From contig CALRZN010000014.1 in assembly GCA_943372645.1 (NCBI GenBank), forward strand, positions 1-64,000: a stretch of 64,000 bases of DNA, in the 5' to 3' direction. The DNA comes from VBWE01 sp943372645 (GTDB lineage Bacteria > Bacteroidota > Bacteroidia > Palsa-965). Of this stretch, positions 15,593-23,701 are shown one piece after another; positions within the stretch are counted from its first letter, which is position 1; every line of letters starts with the position of its first letter. The position numbers were made by a program, and so were the translations under genes. The notes beneath the pieces are model-generated. The model worked only from the letters and a program-made list of their open reading frames with translations, ran no database searches and was not told the DNA's origin.

Positions 15593-18070
15593 ATGACAGA
15601 AATAGATAAGGCGTATTCCGTATTTACAGAGTATAAGGCATACTTTCAAAAATATTTAGCCGAACCTTTGTCTGAGACAGATACAAGATGTAAAATAATA
15701 GATAAATTGTTTATTGAGGTTCTGGGTTGGACTGAAGATGATATTCAAAGAGAGAGATTTGTTCAGGTTGGATATTACGATTATGAGATAAGCACATCAA
15801 TTTTTCGTTTTGTTGTGGAAGCGAAAAAAAGCCACGTTGAGTTTTTGTTACCAGAAAAAGCTAGGAAAGTCAAAATCAAAACAATTTATAAGAGTAATAA
15901 AGATGTATTGGATCAAATAAGAAAATATGTTTTTGAGAGAGGACTTCTTTACGGTATTATAACTAATGGAAATCAATTCATTATTGGAAAATTTAGCAAC
16001 ACAGATGGCGTAGATTGGAAAGAAAATGAAGTTTTAATCTTCCAAAATATAGATGTAATTGATTCAAATTTCGTGCAATTTTATGATACGATATCGAAAG
16101 ATATGGTAGGGTATTATGGACGATTTAAGCTCTTTGATGAGTCGATTACAGGTAAGACCTTGGTACGTTCAAATAATTTGAGACGAAAAAACGAAGAGTT
16201 AGTTAGAAATAAAATTAGTCATGAGTTAATTCCTATTATAACAGACGTATTTGAAGAAATCTATAATTTAGAAAACCTGAAGGACGAAAAAATTCTTCAA
16301 GAATGCTATGTAAAAAACGAAGACATAAAAAAATACAACTCTGAGCTAGGATTTGTGTTTTCAGATTTACCGCCAACCTTTGATGGAAGAATAAACCCTG
16401 TTCAAAACACACAAAAAACCCACGAACAATTAACAAATGAAATAGTTGGAGTTTCAAACAAATTACCAGATCCAATAATTCTTATTGGAGGTAAAGGGGC
16501 GGGAAAAACTACTTTTATTAAGTATTTTCTTGAAGTGGTTTTAGATAAAGGAGTAAAAAAAAACAGGCCAATATTGTATTTAGATTTTAGAAATGAAACA
16601 GAAAGTACCATAAGAGACACAAAGCTTATTTATCAAAAACTCATTTATCAGCTATATGAAAATTATCCAACTCTAAACTTAAATAGTTTTAGTGTATTAA
16701 AAACAATATATAAGAGCGAAATAGAGAGCCAGAAAAAAGGCTTTTGGACACATCTTAAAGATGAAGATGAGTTAAATCGCGAGATTTCTGTGTTTTTGCA
16801 AAAACGATCAGAAGATCCAATACATCATCTCGGCAGAATATCAAGCTATTTAATATATCAATGTAATAAGAGACTTTGTGTTGTTATTGATAATGCAGAT
16901 CAATTAACAGAAGAGATTCAGAAAGAGGTTTTCATTTTAGGTCAATCAATGCATCGGAATTTAAAAGTAATGATATTGATAAGTCTGAGAGAAGGATACT
17001 TTTTTAAGTTTAAGAATAAGCCCCCATTCGATGCCTATCATTCTACAGTTTTTCATATTACAGCCCCGCCTTATAGAGAGGTGCTAAAAAAAAGAGTTAA
17101 ATATGTTATCAATAATTTTCTTTTTCAAAAAACTAAGATCGATAATGATAACGTAAAGATAGAGTTTGGAGACGGCAGTATAAGTCAATTATTTGTAAAC
17201 TTATCTGTTACTCTATTTGACTTCTCCAATTCAGAAATATTGTCTTTTTTAGAGGAGACATCTTATCCTAATATTAGGAATGGTCTTGAGAAGTTCAAAT
17301 TTTTTTTATTATCCGGGCACACAAAAACAAATCAATACATGTCCTTTGATTATGGTAAGGATGGGAAGAACAATATCCCTATTTGGGAATTTGTTAAGTC
17401 CGTTGCCTTAGAATCAAATTATTACTACCAAACAAGCCGAAGTGCATTGTTTAATATTTTTTATCCATCTACGAATAACAAAAATCATTTCACTAAAATA
17501 AGACTATTAGAATACGTTATTGATAATAACACGGGCGTTTCCAAAAAAAACAATTTTTTGCCGATAGCGACAGTTGTAAAAGATTTTATAAAAGCGGGTT
17601 ATACAGCAGAGATAATATTTGAAGAGCTTAATCTTTTATACGTGTCAGGTTTGATATTTACAAATGACTTTGTTTCAGATGTTGAATCGGAAGTTTCATT
17701 AGGGTTGTCAAATGAAATTGGAATAACTCAATCTGGGGTTTATTACGTAAAAAATTTGATTAATAAGTTTTTCTATTTGGATCTTGTGCTTCAAGATACG
17801 CCTATATATAGTGATCGTTATTTTGATGAGTTAACAAATTTATTCCCTGAATCCGACTCATACGGAAATAGAGATTTGCTAAAAAGAAAAAAAGTCACAC
17901 AAATTTTCGTTGATTACCTTCAAGAACAGGAAGTGTTGGATCACAATAGAAAAGAATCAAATTATGGGATTAAAAGTTTAGATAAACAAATTATAAAGAC
18001 AATAATTGAAACAGGCCTTAAGTCTGAATTTGAAAGACTAGATAGAGCTTTGGGGAATTTGAGAGAATAA
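15593..18070 (+). CDS. putative PD-(D/E)xK nuclease fused to P-loop NTPase, candidate defence protein
   Basis: An 825-residue protein in DNA much richer in A+T than both flanks, with matching codon use (ATA, AGA, TTA frequent). Residues 1 to about 190 resemble the N-terminal nuclease domain of type I restriction R subunits: TRCKIIDKLFIEVLGW, then Asp63 in GYYDYE and Glu76-x-Lys78 in FVVEAKK, which fits a PD-(D/E)xK active site. A helical linker follows. Residues about 285-480 form a P-loop NTPase: Walker A GGKGAGKTT at 299-307, Walker B-like RLCVVIDNADQL at 427-438, and a sensor-like MILISLRE at 460-467. Residues 500-825 look like winged-helix and helical repeat regions. This layout (effector, STAND/AAA-like NTPase, sensor) recalls Avs-type and other single-gene antiphage systems, but I cannot assign it to a named family. 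It stands alone, with no methylase or helicase beside it. Confidence 0.75.
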   Translation: MTEIDKAYSVFTEYKAYFQKYLAEPLSETDTRCKIIDKLFIEVLGWTEDDIQRERFVQVGYYDYEISTSIFRFVVEAKKSHVEFLLPEKARKVKIKTIYKSNKDVLDQIRKYVFERGLLYGIITNGNQFIIGKFSNTDGVDWKENEVLIFQNIDVIDSNFVQFYDTISKDMVGYYGRFKLFDESITGKTLVRSNNLRRKNEELVRNKISHELIPIITDVFEEIYNLENLKDEKILQECYVKNEDIKKYNSELGFVFSDLPPTFDGRINPVQNTQKTHEQLTNEIVGVSNKLPDPIILIGGKGAGKTTFIKYFLEVVLDKGVKKNRPILYLDFRNETESTIRDTKLIYQKLIYQLYENYPTLNLNSFSVLKTIYKSEIESQKKGFWTHLKDEDELNREISVFLQKRSEDPIHHLGRISSYLIYQCNKRLCVVIDNADQLTEEIQKEVFILGQSMHRNLKVMILISLREGYFFKFKNKPPFDAYHSTVFHITAPPYREVLKKRVKYVINNFLFQKTKIDNDNVKIEFGDGSISQLFVNLSVTLFDFSNSEILSFLEETSYPNIRNGLEKFKFFLLSGHTKTNQYMSFDYGKDGKNNIPIWEFVKSVALESNYYYQTSRSALFNIFYPSTNNKNHFTKIRLLEYVIDNNTGVSKKNNFLPIATVVKDFIKAGYTAEIIFEELNLLYVSGLIFTNDFVSDVESEVSLGLSNEIGITQSGVYYVKNLINKFFYLDLVLQDTPIYSDRYFDELTNLFPESDSYGNRDLLKRKKVTQIFVDYLQEQEVLDHNRKESNYGIKSLDKQIIKTIIETGLKSEFERLDRALGNLRE

Positions 18071-18119
18071 AGCAAGCACAATTTGAGTATAATATTGAAC
18101 CCGAAAATTCGCAAAACCA

Positions 18120-18470
18120 ATGAGCTACGACGTACAACTGTTTCGCATCGAAACGAAACAAAACCACTATAAAAATCCAACCGCGGAATTTTTCGAAAAC
18201 GAAGAAAACCTGGTGACGTTTACACCCGAACAAAAACAGGAACTGCACGAGCGCCTGCTGCAGTATGAGTATGTGGTAAACGGCGAAGGTTCGTACGAAC
18301 ATTCGGAAATAAAAGGAATTGAGGTGCTGCTCACCAACCGCGCGGTGTATTTTACTTCGGGCCGCGACGGCATTGATGAAATCCTGATGACCACTTCCGA
18401 GTTTACGGACGATGGGCAGTTCGCAAAATTTGATCCGCAGGACGAAGGCTGGGAAGAGGAGCCGACGTAA
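18120..18470 (+). CDS. conserved hypothetical protein
   Basis: A 116-residue soluble protein (MSYDVQLFRIETKQ start, acidic EGWEEEPT end) of no family I recognise, though similar short proteins occur in other Bacteroidota. It has no signal peptide or membrane segment. Base composition is back to the local norm, marking the right edge of the AT-rich block at about 18075-18115. It is first in a tight three-gene run (gaps of 16 and 13 bp). Confidence 0.7.
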   Translation: MSYDVQLFRIETKQNHYKNPTAEFFENEENLVTFTPEQKQELHERLLQYEYVVNGEGSYEHSEIKGIEVLLTNRAVYFTSGRDGIDEILMTTSEFTDDGQFAKFDPQDEGWEEEPT

Positions 18471-18486
18471 AAAAACAAAACCACCA

Positions 18487-18891
18487 ATGAACGAACTGGA
18501 ATTAAATGCACCGAAAGAAGTAACGGTACCGGCAGATAACCCCTGGTACCACACCGGCCTGCTGCTGCGCAAAACGCATGTTTACAAAATGGAAGTGTTG
18601 CCCGCTGATCAAACCTGGTTCGATGCAAAGATGAAACCGTTTACCGCCGACGGGCGCGTGGTTCCGCTGGGTGTGGGGGTTAAACCTTTTTTCAGGATGC
18701 CGTTTGTAAAATGGTTCGCATTGCTCGGATCGATAGGTGAAAACAGCGACACCTATTTTAAAATCGGCCTGCTGCGGGAAGAATACACACCCGAAGAAGA
18801 CGGCGAACTGGTTTGTTTTGCAAATGATGTGCTCGGTCATTACGAGAACAACAGCGGCGAAATGAAATTTACCATTACGCGGATCAGTTAA
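18487..18891 (+). CDS. LecA (PA-IL)-like beta-sandwich domain protein
   Basis: A 134-residue protein without signal peptide. The order of motifs VTVPADNPWYHTGLLL, WFDAKMKPFTADGRVV, PFVKWFALLGSIG, YFKIG, GELVCFANDVLGHYENNSG follows the PA-IL/LecA-like galactose-binding fold (W..TG, ADG, ..LIGRIG, ..L.L..ND...Y.DN.G), where the ND and DN/EN residues bind calcium and sugar. Similarity is by motif order, so sugar binding is inferred. The open frame extends upstream to 18412 in a basic stretch overlapping the previous gene; ATG 18487, 16 bp after that gene's stop, is the natural start. Confidence 0.65.
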   Translation: MNELELNAPKEVTVPADNPWYHTGLLLRKTHVYKMEVLPADQTWFDAKMKPFTADGRVVPLGVGVKPFFRMPFVKWFALLGSIGENSDTYFKIGLLREEYTPEEDGELVCFANDVLGHYENNSGEMKFTITRIS

Positions 18892-18904
18892 ATATAAAGC
18901 TGCG

Positions 18905-19687
18905 ATGAACCGGGTTGTTTGTTTTATGTTGTTTGTACTTGCCGGCTGTTCGGCACGTCCGCCCGAAACGGTGGAACAAAAAATGCTTCCTGGTACTGTT
19001 GATGCAACTGTTGCTGATACGACAAGCGCACCCTGCCCGAATTTTAATGTACTCAATACCCAAATTCGTGACGGTCGCATCAAAAAAGAAGATGCGTTAC
19101 AGCAACTGCAGCAGCTTATTCCGCAGCTGAAAAAATACTACTACGATCACGACGGGAAAGATTACGCGCCTGCTGCATGGCTGTTCCCGGTGCAGGGTTA
19201 CACGGCAAAAAACATCGGCGGTACAAACGGCAGCGGTTACTTGGCCAGCGGCTATGATTATTTCAAAGGCAACAAACACGGGGGCCATGCGGCGCATGAT
19301 ATTTTTATTGCGGATAAAAACCAGGATGGCATCGATGACGTTACCAAAAAACCGGTCAACGTATTATCCATGAGTGGCGGAATTGTGGTTGCCACCGAAA
19401 CCGCGTGGGACACAGCCAGCGATTTGCGCGGCGGGCATTACATCTGGGTGTATGATCCGGCCAGCAGCAGTTTGTTTTATTACGCACACAACCAGCAGGT
19501 GTTCGTTTCGCCCTGCACCATTGTAAAACCCGGCGACACGCTCGCCACCATCGGCCGCACCGGCGCCAACGCATACAAAAAACGTTCACCCACGCACCTT
19601 CATATCATGCAGCTGAAAATGGACAGCACCTTTTACCCGAAACCGGTGAATTGTTACGAAGCACTGAAACGTGCAGGAACTAAATGA
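18905..19687 (+). CDS. M23-like metallopeptidase lipoprotein
   Basis: A 260-residue protein with a lipoprotein signal (MNRVVCFMLFVLAGC, modified Cys15). The catalytic region at about 110-245 has the LytM/M23 zinc motifs HxxxD in GGHAAHDIF and HxH in THLHIMQL, with a VKPGDTLATIGRTG turn before the second. M23 enzymes cut peptide crossbridges in the wall. The insertion NQDGIDDVTKKPVNVLS between the motifs, with a DxNxDG calcium-loop look, is unusual. Third gene of the run. Confidence 0.85.
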   Translation: MNRVVCFMLFVLAGCSARPPETVEQKMLPGTVDATVADTTSAPCPNFNVLNTQIRDGRIKKEDALQQLQQLIPQLKKYYYDHDGKDYAPAAWLFPVQGYTAKNIGGTNGSGYLASGYDYFKGNKHGGHAAHDIFIADKNQDGIDDVTKKPVNVLSMSGGIVVATETAWDTASDLRGGHYIWVYDPASSSLFYYAHNQQVFVSPCTIVKPGDTLATIGRTGANAYKKRSPTHLHIMQLKMDSTFYPKPVNCYEALKRAGTK

Positions 19688-19732
19688 GTTGTTGATCCAA
19701 TATCGTTTGTTTGAAAATTTAAGACGAACGTC

Positions 19733-19843
19733 CATTAACCACTAAGATCACAATGGCATGCACAACGTACATAAAGCCTTCGTGTCCTTTGTGTAAGCCT
19801 TCGTGCGTGCGCGAGGAAGCGGGCCAGGCCTTTGTGGTTAATG
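19733..19843. repeat. 111-bp palindromic interspersed repeat
   Basis: The ends are inverted copies: CATTAACCACTAAG at 19733 and CTTTGTGGTTAATG at 19830-19843 (13 of 14 match). Inside are two direct copies of AAGCCTTCGTG followed by a hairpin-forming GC-rich stretch. This belongs to the 'aaccacaaagg..acgaagg' kind of repeat I recall from many Bacteroidota genomes. It fills most of the 192-bp gap between convergent genes and may act as a bidirectional terminator. Confidence 0.65.
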
Positions 19844-19879
19844 AAGTTGGAACACGGTTACGGAAACAACCCGAAGTTT

Positions 19880-20992
19880 TTACTTCTTTCTCATAAACCA
19901 CATTCCACCGCCGATAATGAGAATGCCGCCGATGATGAAGAGCCACATCTTTCCCGGATCCTGGTCTTTTACGGGTACATCCTGCGCGGGCGGTACCTGG
20001 CCTTCGATTTTTAAACTGTCGGTTTTTATCGAATCGGTTTTCGGTCCTGCTGCAAGTGGTTGTACAACAGCAACCGCACTGTCAAGCACCTTATACGCTT
20101 TTGATTTTCCAAACATCTGCTGTTGCAGCGTAGGCGAACGGTGATTGAACATGCCGTCGTTCTCCGGATTTTTGCGTGCTTTTTCCAGGAGCTGATCAAA
20201 TTGTTTGTTCATCGTACGCACTTTTGCGCGCAGTTCGTCATCGCTGCCACCGGCGTATTCCAGCGCGTAGGTGTAATGCAGAATAGCAACATCAATGGCC
20301 GCTTTTTCTTCATAATACGCAAGTTCTTTCAGCACTGCGGCCATCAGCGCATCGGGCGGACTCATAAACGGCAGGCGTTCGCGCAGCTGGTAAATCACAT
20401 GGCGTTCGAGGGAATCGAAATGCGAGTAGGTAAACGGATCTTTCTTTTCTTTTTCCGCATCATGCACGTGTTTCACCGGCGCAATTTGTCCGGGCAGTGC
20501 AAGCACTTTGTTTGTTTTCAGCCAGTCCGGATTTTTCGCCAACGCAATTTTGGCTTCCAGGATTTTCACATGCACCCACTCCGAACCCTGGTGCGATTGC
20601 GGATTAAGTTTGATTCCTTTTTTAATCCATGCCAGCGCCGCTTCGTTTTGCCCTACCAGTTCGTAACAGGTGCCAAGGTTGGCAGCGATGGTATAATCAT
20701 CGGGCATGCGCTTCGCGATGGATTCGAGTATGCCCAGCGCGCGGTAAATGTATCCGCGTTTGATGAGTGCTACTGCAAAATCGGATGAGTCTTTATAGGT
20801 TTTCGCCTTCGTGTTGCTTTCAAATGCCGCTATTTTTTTGTCCAGCGCCTTGTAGTCGAAATTGCGTTTGTACACCAGCATATCAAGCTCTTCATTCACC
20901 AGGCCATCGCCTTTTTCGTTGTGAACAAAATCGTTGAGGCAGGCCTGTGCCGCGCCGGGGAGCAGGAGCAAAAGAAAGAGAAGGATACGCAT
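19880..20992 (-). CDS. TPR protein with signal peptide and C-terminal membrane anchor
   Basis: A 370-residue protein: signal peptide (MRILLFLLLLLPGAAQA) then CLNDFVHNEKGD, TPR-like helical pairs around residues 70-170 (ALIKRGYIYRALGILESIAK, TYELVGQNEAALAWIKKGIK), a second helical region, and a single membrane helix at the extreme C-terminus (MWLFIIGGILIIGGGMWF, then MRKK). The bulk would be periplasmic. ATG 20992 is chosen because the frame upstream adds 20 residues before the signal peptide. A near -7 box (TATCTTTC, 21013-21020 minus) supports this. It lies 60 bp downstream of the polytopic membrane protein gene on the same strand. Function unknown. Confidence 0.8.
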   Translation of the reverse strand: MRILLFLLLLLPGAAQACLNDFVHNEKGDGLVNEELDMLVYKRNFDYKALDKKIAAFESNTKAKTYKDSSDFAVALIKRGYIYRALGILESIAKRMPDDYTIAANLGTCYELVGQNEAALAWIKKGIKLNPQSHQGSEWVHVKILEAKIALAKNPDWLKTNKVLALPGQIAPVKHVHDAEKEKKDPFTYSHFDSLERHVIYQLRERLPFMSPPDALMAAVLKELAYYEEKAAIDVAILHYTYALEYAGGSDDELRAKVRTMNKQFDQLLEKARKNPENDGMFNHRSPTLQQQMFGKSKAYKVLDSAVAVVQPLAAGPKTDSIKTDSLKIEGQVPPAQDVPVKDQDPGKMWLFIIGGILIIGGGMWFMRKK

Positions 20993-21052
20993 GTGATTCA
21001 GTTTTTCTATGTGAAAGATACTGCGAAAAAAGAGTTCTGCCGACAACAGCAT

Positions 21053-22459
21053 TTACTTGCACAACGGCTTCAGCTGTTGATACGCTCCCGGCTTAATCAA
21101 AAAATACTGCGGATTGATCTGTCGGTTCAGGCGCAGGTCCCAGCGGCGGAACAGGAAGTTGCCGTCGTTCAGGCGCTGCCGGTTGTTTTCGGCATCCAGG
21201 TCGTCGTGCACCACTACGGTTACACATTTCGCTTTGCCATCAATGGCCGAATACAACAACGTTTCCATCGGGAACGACCATTCCACAAAACTGTAACAGG
21301 AATGAAAATCGTCGTTGTCCAGGATAAACTTGCTGCCCGGCGTTTTATGCGCTTCCGCAATCACGCGGTTGGTTTTGTCCAGGCGTTCGGTATATACTTT
21401 TGAAATATCCGCAAACAGCCACAGCCTCCAGCCGATCATCAACGCAACTGCAGTGCCGCCGATGGCATTGTGTAACGTAACCGCGGTAAACACATCATAC
21501 AGAAACGGCAGCAGCGACATGGTAACAATCGGCATATACATGCGCTCAAAATAAAGCGACTGTTCCGGGTAATTTTCGTGCGTGAAATTGATGAGCAGAA
21601 TTTCCCCGATAAAAAACGCACCGAGTACCAGTGCCTTAAAACGCGCCCCGCGCACGAGGTAAAAAAACACGGTGAACAGGAACAAAATCATCGGCACCGT
21701 GTAATACGTGAACAGGTATTTCACCAGCCCCCACAGGTACGCGCCTTTCAGCAGGTGCTCGTAACTTTTGTTGTTCGCGGTATCCAGCAGGTTCATTTTG
21801 CCGGTTTCGTATTCACTCAGCATCAGTTTTTTGGCGAGGTACCAGCCAATAAACAGCAATGCAAAAAGAATGAGCTGTTTGCGGTTCGCATACCATTTGC
21901 CCGACGCATCAAGCAGGATGAGGCAAAGCAGCGCGATGAAAATGAGCGGGTGTGCAAACAGGGCCGTTACAATCATGCCCGAAAGCACGATCACATCCAT
22001 CCAGCCCGAATGCCGGTTGTTGCGCAGGTGCGAATAAATCGGAACAAGCAAGGCGGTTCCGTACCAGATTTCATACATCGGGCAGAAGTACATGTGCAGC
22101 ACGCCAAGCGTTTGTACCAGCAGCAATGCAATGCCCGCCGTGTTGTCGCGCAGGCGGATGACCACGTACAGGAACAGCCCGTAAAAATAAATCACCGGGT
22201 TGAGTGAGTTGAGAATCATCACCGACTTGAGTGAAAGCCCGAACTTCACCCCGAGCAACGCCAGCACCTGCGAAGGCGCGAGGATAAAACGCTGGTGCTC
22301 GATGCGGAAACTTTCGCTGTCCACCACATGCAGCAGGTAATACGCGGCATCGGCAAAAATGCGTTCACGGAACAGCCACACGGCCATCACTGCGGTAACA
22401 ATGAAATACAAATGCGTTGTCAGAAAAAAGGCGCGGTGTTCGCGGAAAAAACGGATCAT
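21053..22459 (-). CDS. polytopic membrane protein, possible GT-C-like
   Basis: A 468-residue protein with about 10-11 hydrophobic segments from residue 10 to 345 and a soluble C-terminal part of about 120 residues (SKFILDNDDFHSCYSFVEW). The overall shape resembles GT-C glycosyltransferase-type membrane proteins, and an acidic DSESFRIEHQRF stretch follows the first helix, but I see no convincing signature. Its ATG overlaps the gpsA stop codon (TGATG), so translation is coupled to gpsA. Function unassigned. Confidence 0.8.
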   Translation of the reverse strand: MIRFFREHRAFFLTTHLYFIVTAVMAVWLFRERIFADAAYYLLHVVDSESFRIEHQRFILAPSQVLALLGVKFGLSLKSVMILNSLNPVIYFYGLFLYVVIRLRDNTAGIALLLVQTLGVLHMYFCPMYEIWYGTALLVPIYSHLRNNRHSGWMDVIVLSGMIVTALFAHPLIFIALLCLILLDASGKWYANRKQLILFALLFIGWYLAKKLMLSEYETGKMNLLDTANNKSYEHLLKGAYLWGLVKYLFTYYTVPMILFLFTVFFYLVRGARFKALVLGAFFIGEILLINFTHENYPEQSLYFERMYMPIVTMSLLPFLYDVFTAVTLHNAIGGTAVALMIGWRLWLFADISKVYTERLDKTNRVIAEAHKTPGSKFILDNDDFHSCYSFVEWSFPMETLLYSAIDGKAKCVTVVVHDDLDAENNRQRLNDGNFLFRRWDLRLNRQINPQYFLIKPGAYQQLKPLCK

Positions 22460-23457
22460 CAGGACAGTTTATCGGTCAGTAACCGGATTTCGATGGCCGG
22501 TGAAACTTTTTCATACAGTATGGAATACACCGCTTCGCTGATCGGCATCGGCACGTTGTAGCGCTGATTCACTTCGTGGATGCAGCGCGCGGCGTAATAG
22601 CCTTCGGCAATCATGTTCATCTCCAGCTGTGCCATTTTTACCGAGTAGCCTTTGCCGATCATGGCGCCGAACATGCGGTTGCGGCTGAACTGCGAATAAG
22701 CCGTTACCATTAAATCGCCGAGGTACGCCGAACTTTTGATGTCGCGCGAAATCGGGTGAACCGCATTTACAAACCGTTCGATTTCCTGGATGGCATTGGC
22801 AATAAGTACCGCCTGGAAGTTGTCGCCATAACCGAGTCCGTGACAGATGCCGGCCGCGAGTGCGAACACGTTTTTCAGTACCGCGGAATATTCGGTGCCG
22901 TAAATATCATCGGACGTGGTTGTTTTAATGTACCGGCACGAAATTGATCGCGCAAGATATTCCGCATTAACAATGTTCAGCGAAGCGATGGTGAGGTACG
23001 AAAGTTTTTCCATGGCCACTTCTTCAGCGTGGCAGGGACCGGTAATCACACCGATGTTTTCAATCGACACACCGAAGTGTTGGTTGAAGTATTCGCCCAC
23101 AATCAGGTTCGGGCCGGGCACAATGCCTTTGATGGCTGAAAAAACAACTTTGTTTTCGAAATCGGAAGGATGCAGTTCATGCAGTGCGTCGGCAAGAAAC
23201 GCGGCAGGAACAGCCATGATGAGGATATCGCTTTCGGCAACGGTTTTGCGGATGTCGCTGTACAGTTCCAGTTTGTCTAACTGCAGTTCCACCGAATTCA
23301 GGTAGTTCGGATTGTGCCGGTATTTGCGGATGTATTCAATTGTCTCCGTTTTCCGTACCCACCAGTTTACCCGCTCACAATTGTTACAAAGCATTTTGAT
23401 AATTGCCGTTGCCCAGCTTCCTCCGCCGATTACGGCAATGCGCCTGTTCTCACTCAT
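22459..23457 (-). CDS. gpsA: NAD(P)-dependent glycerol-3-phosphate dehydrogenase
   Basis: A 332-residue cytosolic enzyme converting dihydroxyacetone phosphate to sn-glycerol 3-phosphate for phospholipid synthesis. Visible features are the Rossmann start IAVIGGGSWATAI, the segment GVITGPCHAEEVAM, the catalytic Lys in the C-terminal domain (TEYSAVLKNVFALAAGI) and GYGDNFQAVLIANAIQEI. Length is normal. First gene of a minus-strand run; a weak -7 match (TATTTTCG) lies right before its start. Confidence 0.94.
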   Translation of the reverse strand: MSENRRIAVIGGGSWATAIIKMLCNNCERVNWWVRKTETIEYIRKYRHNPNYLNSVELQLDKLELYSDIRKTVAESDILIMAVPAAFLADALHELHPSDFENKVVFSAIKGIVPGPNLIVGEYFNQHFGVSIENIGVITGPCHAEEVAMEKLSYLTIASLNIVNAEYLARSISCRYIKTTTSDDIYGTEYSAVLKNVFALAAGICHGLGYGDNFQAVLIANAIQEIERFVNAVHPISRDIKSSAYLGDLMVTAYSQFSRNRMFGAMIGKGYSVKMAQLEMNMIAEGYYAARCIHEVNQRYNVPMPISEAVYSILYEKVSPAIEIRLLTDKLS

Positions 23458-23537
23458 GGTTACGAAAATACGGATTTTGCGGCGTTAACGTTTCTTTTTT
23501 TCCGCAAACCCAACCCGCACCCGGCATCCTGCAGAAA

Positions 23538-23553
23538 AGTGTGAATTCACACT
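23538..23553. promoter_or_regulatory. 16-bp perfect palindrome, candidate operator 1
   Basis: AGTGTGAATTCACACT is a perfect palindrome located about 122 bp upstream (centre to box) of the -7 box of the first lectin/LamG gene and overlapped at its end by TGCAATGC. Its 12-bp core TGTGAATTCACA recurs upstream of the paralogous gene at 29584-29595. A dimeric regulator site is inferred. Confidence 0.5.
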
Positions 23554-23666
23554 GCAATGCCCGGAATACGGCATTTGCGCAGGAATACGTATGCCGCAGG
23601 CTGCGCGCACCCCTATATAACGTTTTTATGTGCCGTGATATCAAAACGCAGCCGCAACAACGGCTT

Positions 23667-23674
23667 TAGTTTTG
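23667..23674 (+). promoter_or_regulatory. Bacteroidota -7 box TAGTTTTG
   Basis: Exact TAnnTTTG match 27 nt before ATG 23702. It overlaps a TTG that would open the frame at 23672, excluding that start. It is followed by TTCCGGAA, as is the box of the paralogous gene at 29701. Confidence 0.55.
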
Positions 23675-23701
23675 TTTCCGGAAGCTCAAACCAAAAACAA
23701 A

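Noticed and set aside
15593..18070. type I restriction R subunit
   Set aside because: The N-terminal domain resembles HsdR, but there is no helicase motif set, the NTPase is of another type, and no hsdM or hsdS is nearby.
15341..18119. integrated element with attachment sites
   Set aside because: I looked for direct repeats, tRNA ends and an integrase at both edges of the AT-rich block and found none.
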